A stretch of DNA of 27,123 nt, from the NCBI GenBank assembly GCA_019421005.1, contig JAHZGA010000013.1:1-27123 (forward strand), written 5' to 3'. Positions within the stretch are counted from its first letter, which is position 1. Every line of letters starts with the position of its first letter. Made by a program: the position numbers and the translations under genes. Under the pieces are notes generated by a model that saw only the letters and a program-made list of their open reading frames with translations, had not been told where the DNA came from and searched no databases. Of the stretch, positions 14,217 to 21,631 are shown piece by piece. The stretch is from a bacterium. Lineage in GTDB: Bacteria; Bacillota_I; Bacilli_A; RF39; UBA660.

Positions 14217-14847
14217 AAGTTGACTTACCTATTCCAGAAACTTTCATTAAATCTTCCAATTTTAAAAACGCTTGTTTTTTTCGGTATTCAATAATTGCAT
14301 TAGCTTTAGATTCACCTATTTTAGGTAACGTCATTAACTCTTCAGCACTTGCATTATTGATTGAAACTTTACCAGTATTCAATTCTTTTTGCTCATTAGG
14401 TACTTCATATAAAGCAGTTTCATTAGAAGAAATATTATTATAAGAATTATCACTTGAAACAATTTCACTACTTAATTCCTTATTTTGTTTTTTCTCTTCT
14501 AATTCTTCTTTTGAATAAATATATATAACCATTTCATCATCAAGTTTTTTACTTAAATTTATATTAGATGTATCAGCATTTTCAGTTAATCCTCCCGCTT
14601 TTTCAATTGCATCTATCACTCTATTATAATCTAAAAATTCATATACTCCAGGGTTATTAATACAACCCTTTAAATCAACCTTAATTCTTTTTGTTTCTAC
14701 TTTATTTGATTTTGTTGTCTTTATTTTCGGAGAAACTTCTTCAACTTTTTTATTTCCTTGATTTATTAATACAATTGATAAAATAACACTTATTATAACA
14801 ACCAATATAATAAATACTTTATTCTTGCTTATTATTTCTTGCACCAT
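14185..14847 (-). CDS. comEA: ComEA DNA receptor, 220 aa
   Basis: A membrane-anchored double-stranded DNA receptor that delivers DNA to ComEC. It has an N-terminal anchor helix (about residues 11-29), a basic linker, an SLBB domain (KVDLKGCINNPGVYEFL...DAIEKAGGL, about 52-110), a Ser/Asn-rich linker and a C-terminal tandem helix-hairpin-helix domain (VSINNASAEELMTLPKIGESKANAII...LMKVSGIGKSTYELLK). This order is that of Gram-positive ComEA. AGGAGG stands four bases before ATG. It is the first gene of the comEA-comEC pair, with a 32-base overlap. Confidence 0.95.
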   Translation of the reverse strand: MVQEIISKNKVFIILVVIISVILSIVLINQGNKKVEEVSPKIKTTKSNKVETKRIKVDLKGCINNPGVYEFLDYNRVIDAIEKAGGLTENADTSNINLSKKLDDEMVIYIYSKEELEEKKQNKELSSEIVSSDNSYNNISSNETALYEVPNEQKELNTGKVSINNASAEELMTLPKIGESKANAIIEYRKKQAFLKLEDLMKVSGIGKSTYELLKDKIAL

Positions 14848-14910
14848 AACACCTCCTATTAATATAATAAATCAAATTTTTCTCATTTCCTTTTTTTATT
14901 TTAAAATAAT

Positions 14911-14944
14911 AAAAAAAGCTATAAATTAAATATTTATAACTTTA
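14911..14944 (-). terminator. Terminator after the pilin-like frame
   Basis: On the minus strand, AAAG-TTATAAAT...ATTTATAG-CTTTTTTTATT forms an imperfect hairpin with a T run, overlapping the stop codon at 14942. Confidence 0.55.
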
Positions 14945-15646
14945 TTTAGAAATTGTTATAACTGGACGAATACCACTTGATTGACTACATTCAGCATAAC
15001 AAACATGTAATCTACCACTACTTGTTACTGACCATCCACTAGAACCAGCTGGAGTTGATGTCCAATATTCATAATTTTCACTATCTTCTTTATTGCATTT
15101 GCTTTCAATACAGCCTCTTGTATAATCAAATAACCAAGCATATCCTTGACCATCCGAAGTATTACTATTAAAGTAAAATCCTTCTGTTAATCCACCAGTT
15201 TCTAAATCGGAAACACCATTTGTAGATTTTGTTATCTCCCATACTTCCTCGGCCGTTATCATTCTAGCTGATTTCTTTGCTTGACTACTCCATCCTGATA
15301 CATCACTAGCTAACCTAGCACTTGCTATTGCTGGCTCATCCCAGTTACCACCAGTTTTATTCCATGCAACCCATTCTGCTGTATTATGGTCTAATATCGC
15401 ATCCACAGTTGAACCATTATCTTTTATAACATACCATTTCATACAACCAGTATTATTTTCATTTAAACTATTACTTTCAGTATATCCAGTACAACTTTTT
15501 TCTCCTGTTACTGGGTTATAATATAACAAATCTCCAACATTATATGTTTTAATTTTTCCATCAGGACCAGTAAGATCACCATCAAAATCTAATACATAAT
15601 CAGTTACTTCACCATTTTTAATGGTAACATTTCCTCCATCTAACAT
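14942..15646 (-). CDS. Pilin-like surface domain reading frame lacking its N-terminus (probable gene fragment)
   Basis: The 234-codon frame reads as an extracellular domain, rich in Gly, Ser, Thr, Asn and Trp: YNVGDLLYYNPVTGEK, GCMKWYVIKDNG, ILDHNTAEWVAWN, ARLITAEE-like motif, YAWLFDYTRGC, YWTS, and a C-terminal GIRPVITISK. From memory, such domains in related gut Firmicutes follow a type IV pilin leader (GFTLIELL) and one membrane helix. Both are missing here: stop codons lie directly upstream in frame, and no ribosome site precedes the ATG. Four or more Cys could form disulfides. The GC content is visibly higher than in neighbours (about 25 of 60 bases in one sampled line). It is either a 5'-truncated pilin gene, a silent cassette, or a recent import. 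Confidence 0.6.
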   Translation of the reverse strand: MLDGGNVTIKNGEVTDYVLDFDGDLTGPDGKIKTYNVGDLLYYNPVTGEKSCTGYTESNSLNENNTGCMKWYVIKDNGSTVDAILDHNTAEWVAWNKTGGNWDEPAIASARLASDVSGWSSQAKKSARMITAEEVWEITKSTNGVSDLETGGLTEGFYFNSNTSDGQGYAWLFDYTRGCIESKCNKEDSENYEYWTSTPAGSSGWSVTSSGRLHVCYAECSQSSGIRPVITISK

Positions 15647-15689
15647 CTAGCCTTAACAATTATATCTTTTTTAAATAAAAATGTAAATA

Positions 15690-16850
15690 TTAAAGTTTAA
15701 TTTTCTTATTTTTAGTTTCAATAGCAACCCTTTGAACAACTGCTAAAGCACATACTAAAGAAATAGTGAAACTACCTCCATAACTTAAAAATGGTAGCGG
15801 TACACCAGTAAGTGGTAAAACTCCAAATAAACCTCCTAAATTAACTAAAATATGCATAAATATATAAGTAGCAATTCCTAAAGAAAAATATTTTCCTCTT
15901 ATAGTATTAGCTATACTAGCTAAATTTAAAATTCTTTTTAAAATAACAATATATAAAATAAATAATATAGAACATCTTAAAACTCCATATTCTTCTCCAA
16001 TAATGGCAAATACACTATCTGTATGAGGCTCTGGAATATATGAATATTTTTGAGTACTTTTAGAAATACCTACTCCAAATAAACCACCTTGATTTAAAGC
16101 TATAAAACCATTACAAACCTGATAACCACCTGTTTCATATCTTTGACAAGGGTTAAAAAAATTAAACCTATTCATTTGAGTTTTATTTAAAATATATCCT
16201 TTTTGACTAATCATGATTAAACCACCAACAATAGCCAAAACAACTAATAAAATAATTGTTTTTAATTTTTCTATTCTGTAAATAGGACTAGCTAAAAACA
16301 TAACCCCAAATATACAAACTAAAATAAACATTGTACCAAAATCTTTTTGTAAAAAAACAATTATAGGTATTAATAATCCAACAAATAAAATAACACCAAT
16401 CATGTCATAATGTTTAATTTTTTTATTTCTTAATTTTCGATAAAAAGTTTCAAATAAAAGTCCTAAACAAATAACTATAATTGGTTTAGCCATTTCACTA
16501 GGTTGAAATCTAAACCCTAAAATACTAATCCAATTTCGGCTTCCTCTTGTATCAGTTCCTGCAATTAATAAATAAATTAAAACTGCTAATATTATAAAAA
16601 ATGCAATTGGAGCAAAAAAACGATATTTTTTAGTATCAATATTTATAATAAAAAATGATATAAAAAATCCAGCACCTAACATTTTTAATTGTTGAAAAAA
16701 GTAATAATAAAGTGACATATTATATCTAGTAACTGATTCACTTGATGAAGCTGTAACAATGTTTAATAAACCAAAAATAAACAGTCCAACTGTTACAATA
16801 AATAATGTTTTATCTAAATCTCTAAAATTATTTTTTATCTTCCTTATCAT
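15690..16850 (-). CDS. ftsW: SEDS-family peptidoglycan polymerase, FtsW type, 386 aa
   Basis: A polytopic membrane glycosyltransferase that polymerises lipid II with a class B penicillin-binding protein. Ten or so membrane segments are visible. Signature pieces are GSRNWISILGFRFQPSEMAK, QKDFGTMF, the extracellular loop SYIPEPHTDSVFAIIGEEYG (with the conserved Asp of the active site region), and PLPFLSYGGS. The GGYQVCNGFIALNQGGLFGVG loop favours FtsW/SpoVE over RodA. The gene stands alone between the pilin-like fragment and a divergent gene. GGTGATAAG lies at the start codon with a TATTAT further up. It implies the organism has a cell wall. Confidence 0.88.
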   Translation of the reverse strand: MIRKIKNNFRDLDKTLFIVTVGLFIFGLLNIVTASSSESVTRYNMSLYYYFFQQLKMLGAGFFISFFIINIDTKKYRFFAPIAFFIILAVLIYLLIAGTDTRGSRNWISILGFRFQPSEMAKPIIVICLGLLFETFYRKLRNKKIKHYDMIGVILFVGLLIPIIVFLQKDFGTMFILVCIFGVMFLASPIYRIEKLKTIILLVVLAIVGGLIMISQKGYILNKTQMNRFNFFNPCQRYETGGYQVCNGFIALNQGGLFGVGISKSTQKYSYIPEPHTDSVFAIIGEEYGVLRCSILFILYIVILKRILNLASIANTIRGKYFSLGIATYIFMHILVNLGGLFGVLPLTGVPLPFLSYGGSFTISLVCALAVVQRVAIETKNKKIKL

Positions 16851-16939
16851 CTTATCACCATACTATAATAATAATATCATTAATGAGTTAAAAATGCAAA
16901 TGATTTTATTTTGAGTTTTGCTTTTTTATAAATTTTTAC

Positions 16940-16967
16940 TTGTAAAATAAACTATTAAAATTATAAT
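16940..16967 (+). promoter_or_regulatory. Promoter of the YjcZ-like gene
   Basis: TTGTAA (16940-16945), 16-bp spacer, TATAAT (16962-16967). The leader before ATG 17085 would be about 110 nt, very AT-rich and without clear structure. Confidence 0.5.
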
Positions 16968-17084
16968 TTTATATTAAACAAAACATAATTATAGTTATAA
17001 TTTATATTTTTTTAAAAAAATAGGTAATTTTCATAAACATTTTTCTTATTTTTTAATAAAATAATGGTAGATAGGAGGTATACT

Positions 17085-17252
17085 ATGTATTATTATGGTG
17101 GCTATTCAGGATATGGATGCTCTAATCAATGTGGTTATAGTCAACCATACGGTGGTGGTTATGGTACCGGTTATGGTGCAGCAATTATCCTAGTATTATT
17201 TATCCTTTTAGTAATAATTATAGGCGCTAGAGCATTTGATGGTTCTAGATAA
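17085..17252 (+). CDS. YjcZ-like Gly/Tyr-rich membrane peptide, 55 aa
   Basis: The N-terminal half is Gly/Tyr/Cys-rich (MYYYGGYSGYGCSNQCGY...). The C-terminal half is one membrane helix (AAIILVLFILLVIIIGA) with a short tail. This resembles the YjcZ family of tiny Bacilli proteins, often called sporulation proteins, whose core is GGFALIVVLFILLIIVG. I start at the ATG six bases after a perfect AGGAGG, not at the in-frame ATG seven codons earlier, which lacks a site. Whether the host sporulates cannot be told from this. Two terminator-like hairpins follow. Confidence 0.75.
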   Translation: MYYYGGYSGYGCSNQCGYSQPYGGGYGTGYGAAIILVLFILLVIIIGARAFDGSR

Positions 17253-17309
17253 TTTAACAAGGATGAGATAAATAGAACTAATTCTATTTAACCTCTTTTC
17301 CTGCTAATT

Positions 17310-17338
17310 AAAAAGCGTTAGAATTTTCTAGCGTTTTT
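17310..17338 (+). terminator. Terminator after the YjcZ-like gene
   Basis: CGTTAGA-ATTT-TCTAGCG (one G-T pair) flanked by AAAA and TTTTT. A weaker hairpin AAATAGAA-CTAA-TTCTATTT lies just before it (about 17271-17290). Confidence 0.75.
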
Positions 17339-17482
17339 ACTAATTTACAAATACAACCAGTCTAAAAATATACAAAAAATCAGTTTTAACTTAAATTTTT
17401 AACCACAAAATCCATTTTTTTGATATTTTTTGTTAAAAAATCCATATTTTATGGTAAAATAGTGGCTATAGGAGTTGGTTAT

Positions 17483-18031
17483 ATGTTTAAAAAATTAAAT
17501 ATTTTAGATGAAAAAAACCCTATTTTACGTACCAAATGTAAGGAAGTTACCAAACCTTTATCAAAAAAAGAACTAGATTTAATTGAACAAGCAATTGAAC
17601 ATTTAACATTTAGTCAAATTGAAGAAAAGGCCGAAAAATATAATTTAAGACCCGGAACAGGAGTAGCGTTCCCACAACTTGGAATAAGTAAAAGAGTTAT
17701 TATTATTGTCGATGAATATGATACTGGTAAATTTAAAAACTATGTTGTTATTAACCCAAAAATCATCAGTTATTCTGAAGAAATAATTGCAGCTGAATTA
17801 GGAGAAGGATGTTTAAGTGTTAATCGTGAGATTGAAGGACATGTACCTAGATATGCTAGAATAACTGTAACAGGAGAAGATGAAAAAGGAAATAAAATAA
17901 AATTAAGGGCTCGCGAAGAACTTTCTATCGCGTTTCAACATGAAATTGACCATTTAGATGGAATACTTTTTTATGATAAAATCAATAAAAAAAATCCATT
18001 CTTCAGTGAAAAAGAAATTAGATTAATCTGA
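17483..18031 (+). CDS. def: Peptide deformylase, 182 aa
   Basis: It removes the formyl group from the N-terminal methionine of new proteins, using a bound metal ion. The three family motifs are present: GTGVAFPQLG (usual form GxGLAAPQ, so Phe replaces one Ala), EGCLS with metal ligand Cys110, and QHEIDHLDG with His153, catalytic Glu154 and His157. I start at ATG 17483, eight bases after TAGGAG; an in-frame ATG 21 codons upstream has no ribosome site and would add an AT-encoded Lys/Phe extension. Length fits the longer type 2 Firmicutes enzymes. It stands alone between terminators. Confidence 0.95.
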   Translation: MFKKLNILDEKNPILRTKCKEVTKPLSKKELDLIEQAIEHLTFSQIEEKAEKYNLRPGTGVAFPQLGISKRVIIIVDEYDTGKFKNYVVINPKIISYSEEIIAAELGEGCLSVNREIEGHVPRYARITVTGEDEKGNKIKLRAREELSIAFQHEIDHLDGILFYDKINKKNPFFSEKEIRLI

Positions 18032-18042
18032 TTTCTTTTTAT
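18010..18042 (+). terminator. Terminator overlapping the end of def
   Basis: AGAAAT-t-AGATTAATCT-g-ATTTCT followed by TTTTATT. The stop codon lies within the 3' arm. Confidence 0.55.
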
Positions 18043-18093
18043 TATCTCTTTTTTTTAACCTATAAATTTGTTATAATAATTATGGTGAGTTTT

Positions 18094-19017
18094 ATGGAAA
18101 AACAAATTAATGAAATATTTTTAAATACATGTAAACAAAATAATATTAAAAAGCACAAAATATATTTAGATTATTTAAAATGCAAACAAAAAATCAATTT
18201 TCAAGAATACTTAAAAATGCATTTTTATGAATTAAGTACTTCTAAAAGAAAAGAGGTTTTAACCTCAAAAGAAAACACAAAATTAATTAATCTTTTAAAT
18301 CCATTTGAACAAAGATATTTAATAATTAGTAAAGGTGAATTTTATCACCGCTTTGATAAATTTATCAAACGTGATTGGTTATTACTTGATGATAAAAACA
18401 GTGAAGAATTTAGACTTTTTATTAAAAGCCGTGATCATATTTTTGTTCCTAGAGCAGGCAATCAAGAATCAACTGTATTAAATTTAAGTAATGAAAATGA
18501 ATGGCAATTAAATCAAGAATTAATTAATACCCATCACTATATTATTGAAGAAGTTGTTAAACATCATAAAATATTTGATGAAATAACTACTAATTCATTA
18601 GTAACTGTTAAATTTATTACTCTACTTAATAATAATTCTGTTTATTTATTAGGAAGCTATTTAAATATTCCTAAAGAAAAATCAAAATATTATATACCAA
18701 TTAATTTAAAATCTGGAACAACTTTTAATAAAGCTATTTGTAATTATTTAGAAACCGATAAAATTGATGACTATCAAGTAAAAGAATTAGAAATTCCTAA
18801 ATGGGATGAAGTTATTAAATTATTAAAAGAAATTCCTTTAATCGTTAAAAACTTAAGATATATAAGTTGGGAAATTGCAATTACAAATGATGATATAATT
18901 TTAATGAGTGCTTCTGATGAACCAGATTGCTATATATTACAACATCCTATATATTTAAAAAATCATCAAGGTTTATCTAGAAAAATAAACAATATTTTAC
19001 AAGGAGAAATAAAATGA
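18094..19017 (+). CDS. ATP-grasp protein, sugar-transfer-associated type, 307 aa
   Basis: The order of motifs suggests a diverged ATP-grasp enzyme of the sugar-transfer-associated group. KGEFYHRFDKFIKRDWLLL comes near residue 90. HYIIEEVVKHHKIFDEITTNSLVTVKFITLL (about 150-180) matches the family's EE...QH...NTIRIVT-like segment, and the WEIAITNDDIILMSASDEPD stretch resembles its GWDVAIT...EVN end. Several usual Gly-rich and metal-binding residues are absent or changed, so activity is uncertain. No membrane segment is seen. I start at the second ATG (18094) because GGTGAG lies just before it. Its stop overlaps the start of the arylsulfotransferase gene (ATGA), so both are made together. Function is inferred only from family resemblance. 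Confidence 0.55.
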   Translation: MEKQINEIFLNTCKQNNIKKHKIYLDYLKCKQKINFQEYLKMHFYELSTSKRKEVLTSKENTKLINLLNPFEQRYLIISKGEFYHRFDKFIKRDWLLLDDKNSEEFRLFIKSRDHIFVPRAGNQESTVLNLSNENEWQLNQELINTHHYIIEEVVKHHKIFDEITTNSLVTVKFITLLNNNSVYLLGSYLNIPKEKSKYYIPINLKSGTTFNKAICNYLETDKIDDYQVKELEIPKWDEVIKLLKEIPLIVKNLRYISWEIAITNDDIILMSASDEPDCYILQHPIYLKNHQGLSRKINNILQGEIK

Positions 19018-20942
19018 AAAAATCTATTTTAAAATTTATTATATTAATAATCGCGACTTGTTTATGCTCAATTGTTATTTTCTACCACGTTGAAAGAGCT
19101 AAAGAAGTTACTAAAACTGAAGATATTTTAATTACTCAAGCTAATTTAGAAAGTGAATTTTTAAGTAATACTAACTATACTTTAGATAATCCTAAAATAG
19201 TAGTTAATCCTTATGGTATATCACCATTAACTGCTTTAGTTATCTTTAAAACCAATGATTTAACTGCACCTGAAGTAACTATTAAAGGTAAAAATGAAAA
19301 CTCTACTTTTAAAAATAGTTTTAAACCAAGTAAAGAACATATTTTACCTATTTATGGATTATATCCTGATTATGAAAATGAAATAACTATTACTGTAAAT
19401 GAACATGATTATAAATTTAAAATCAAAACTGATCCTCTACCTAAAGATTTTGTTTTACCAACTGATGTTACGGCTCTTCAAGATAAATTAAATAACGATT
19501 TATATTTTGTAACACCTTCATCTGTTGGTTATACAGCTGCCTACGATGTTAACGGAGATGTTAGATGGTATTTAACAGATAACTTTATTTGGGATATAAA
19601 AAGACTAAATAATGGACATTTATTATTAAGTTCAAACAGATTAGTTAATGAACCATACTATACAACTGGTTTAACCGAAATGGACTTATTAGGTAAAATT
19701 TATTATGAATATAGCATTCCTGGAGGATATCATCATGATGCTTTAGAACTACCTAATGGTAACTTATTAGTTGCTAGTGATGATTTTGACAATAATACCG
19801 TTGAAGATTATATTGTTGAAATTGATAGAACTAGTGGAGAAATTGTTAAAAAAATTGACTTAAAAGATATTATACCAACTAAAAACACTGGAAATGAAAA
19901 CTATACCGAATATGATTGGTTTCATAATAATTCCATTTGGTATGATGCTAAAACAAATTCTATTACCCTATCTGGCAGACACCAAGATGCTATTATAAAT
20001 ATCGACTACAATTCATTAGAACTAAATTGGATTATCGGTGATAGTTCTAATTGGGATAAATCCTATAAACAATACTTCTTTAAACCTATTGGTGATCTTG
20101 AATGGCAATGGAGCCAACATGCTGTTAGTATTTTAGATAATGGTAATATTTTCTTATTTGATAATGGTAACAATCGTTCTAAAAATAAAAATGATTACAT
20201 TAATGCTAATGATAATTATAGCCGAGGTGTTATTTATAAAATTAATACTCATGAAATGAGCATTGAACAAGTATGGCAATATGGAAAAGAACGAGGTAGT
20301 AAATACTATTCACCTTATATATCAAATACTCAATATATTGATAAATCTCATTATTTAGTCCATTCTGGTGGACATGTAGAAACCAAAGATGGTGTATCTA
20401 ATCAACCAGCAGGTTTTACAGAAAATGCTAAAATGACAAGTTATACAACTGAAATTTTAAATGATGAAGTTATCTTTGAAATGGTTTTACCAAGTAATTA
20501 TTATCGCGCCAAAAAAATGAGTTTATATTCTAATGAAGTTTACACTAAAGGTGCAGGTGTACGTTTAGGAAATATGGGAGAAACTAAAACAAATGAAAAA
20601 AATCCATCTATATTATTTAATAAAGATGCCGATGAAATTATTAAAAAATATAATATAGAAATTACCAAAGAACCTGATCGTTTAGTAGTTAAAGGAACAT
20701 TCAAAAAAAGTGATGAAGTTCAAATAATTTTAGATAATATTTTTAAAAACAAAACTTATAATATGGTTATTTCTAATAAACCTTATACAGCATTATGTGT
20801 TGATTTAAATAAGAAAAACAAGGGTAAAAAAATAAATGCTTATAAATATATAAATGATGTAGGATTAAATGGAAAATACTATATTTATATGAAAATAAAT
20901 GGTAAAGTCTATGATTTAGATAGATATATAGAAATTAAATAA
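19014..20942 (+). CDS. Arylsulfate sulfotransferase (ASST), membrane-anchored, 642 aa
   Basis: It transfers sulfate from an aryl sulfate ester to another phenol without PAPS, through a sulfohistidine. An N-terminal membrane anchor or signal (about residues 5-24) leads to an Ig-like N domain (to about 140) and a six-bladed beta-propeller (about 150-530). The residues that match the E. coli ASST active site are all present: His240 or 241 (GYHHDALELPNG), His304 (DWFHNNS), Arg322 (SGRH) and His369 (WSQHAVSILDNG), the last being the likely sulfated one. The last ~100 residues form a separate small domain. GGAG seven bases before ATG; start overlaps the preceding stop by four bases. It acts outside the membrane, perhaps on phenolics of gut origin. 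Confidence 0.88.
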   Translation: MKKSILKFIILIIATCLCSIVIFYHVERAKEVTKTEDILITQANLESEFLSNTNYTLDNPKIVVNPYGISPLTALVIFKTNDLTAPEVTIKGKNENSTFKNSFKPSKEHILPIYGLYPDYENEITITVNEHDYKFKIKTDPLPKDFVLPTDVTALQDKLNNDLYFVTPSSVGYTAAYDVNGDVRWYLTDNFIWDIKRLNNGHLLLSSNRLVNEPYYTTGLTEMDLLGKIYYEYSIPGGYHHDALELPNGNLLVASDDFDNNTVEDYIVEIDRTSGEIVKKIDLKDIIPTKNTGNENYTEYDWFHNNSIWYDAKTNSITLSGRHQDAIINIDYNSLELNWIIGDSSNWDKSYKQYFFKPIGDLEWQWSQHAVSILDNGNIFLFDNGNNRSKNKNDYINANDNYSRGVIYKINTHEMSIEQVWQYGKERGSKYYSPYISNTQYIDKSHYLVHSGGHVETKDGVSNQPAGFTENAKMTSYTTEILNDEVIFEMVLPSNYYRAKKMSLYSNEVYTKGAGVRLGNMGETKTNEKNPSILFNKDADEIIKKYNIEITKEPDRLVVKGTFKKSDEVQIILDNIFKNKTYNMVISNKPYTALCVDLNKKNKGKKINAYKYINDVGLNGKYYIYMKINGKVYDLDRYIEIK

Positions 20943-20967
20943 AACCTAGTAAAAACTAGGTTTTTTT
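20942..20967. terminator. Bidirectional terminator after ASST
   Basis: AAACCTAG-TAAAAA-CTAGGTTT with a T run on the plus strand and an ATTT tail on the minus strand, between convergent genes. Confidence 0.85.
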
Positions 20968-20986
20968 AGATAAACTCTTTATAGAG

Positions 20987-21631
20987 TTAATTAATTATCT
21001 TTTTTTTAACTTTATTATTTATATAACTTTTTCCAAATTCAGTAATATAATAAATATCTTTATCTTTTACAACCATTCCCCTATTTTGTAAAAGTTTTAA
21101 AACAGAAATAACAATTTGACTGTTTTCTATTTGAGATAATTGTTCTAAATCTGAACTATCATCATTTAAATAATTTAAAACTAATTCTTCATAATAGGTA
21201 GAATCCATTAATTTATTTTTAATAGCAAATGGAAGAAAATGCTCTTTAATTGAACTTGAAACATTTTCACTATCTCCCATTTGATACCATTTATAGCTAA
21301 TTATTTCAGGGTTACAATTAACAATACCATCTATATTTTTATTAGCTAAATAAACATTCATTTTAATAAATAAATTAGGATCACTAGCAGCTGGTTCTTG
21401 ATAAGAAGTTAAAAATTCAAAATCATTTTCATTTATTTTTAAAGCATTATCAACTTCTTCATGACACTCTCTTATAGCTGCTTCTAATATTCTTTCACCT
21501 TTTTCAACTCCACCACCAACTAAAGTATATGAATTATTTCTAGCTGATTTAGCTGATTGAACAATTAATAATTTTTTATCTTTTAAAAAAGCAATTCCTA
21601 CTATATCTTGATCTATTTCTCTATTTTTCAA
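20987..21631 (-). CDS. NUDIX hydrolase with C-terminal winged-helix-like domain, 214 aa
   Basis: The Nudix box is complete in its key residues: GGVEKGERILEAAIRECHEEV (about 40-60) supplies the metal-binding Glu residues, with Gly of the last position replaced. Such enzymes hydrolyse nucleoside diphosphate-linked compounds; the substrate is not predictable here. The C-terminal 80 residues (YEELVLNYL...ISVLKLLQNRGMVVKDKDIYYITEFGKSYI) look like a small winged helix and may regulate or recruit. ATG overlaps the stop of smc by four bases (ATGA), so it is translated with smc. I know of no usual link between SMC and NUDIX proteins. Confidence 0.85.
   Translation of the reverse strand: MKNREIDQDIVGIAFLKDKKLLIVQSAKSARNNSYTLVGGGVEKGERILEAAIRECHEEVDNALKINENDFEFLTSYQEPAASDPNLFIKMNVYLANKNIDGIVNCNPEIISYKWYQMGDSENVSSSIKEHFLPFAIKNKLMDSTYYEELVLNYLNDDSSDLEQLSQIENSQIVISVLKLLQNRGMVVKDKDIYYITEFGKSYINNKVKKKIIN

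Noticed and set aside
17483..18031. A longer peptide deformylase starting at 17420
   Set aside because: No ribosome site upstream of that ATG, while TAGGAG stands eight bases before 17483; the extra residues match nothing in the family.
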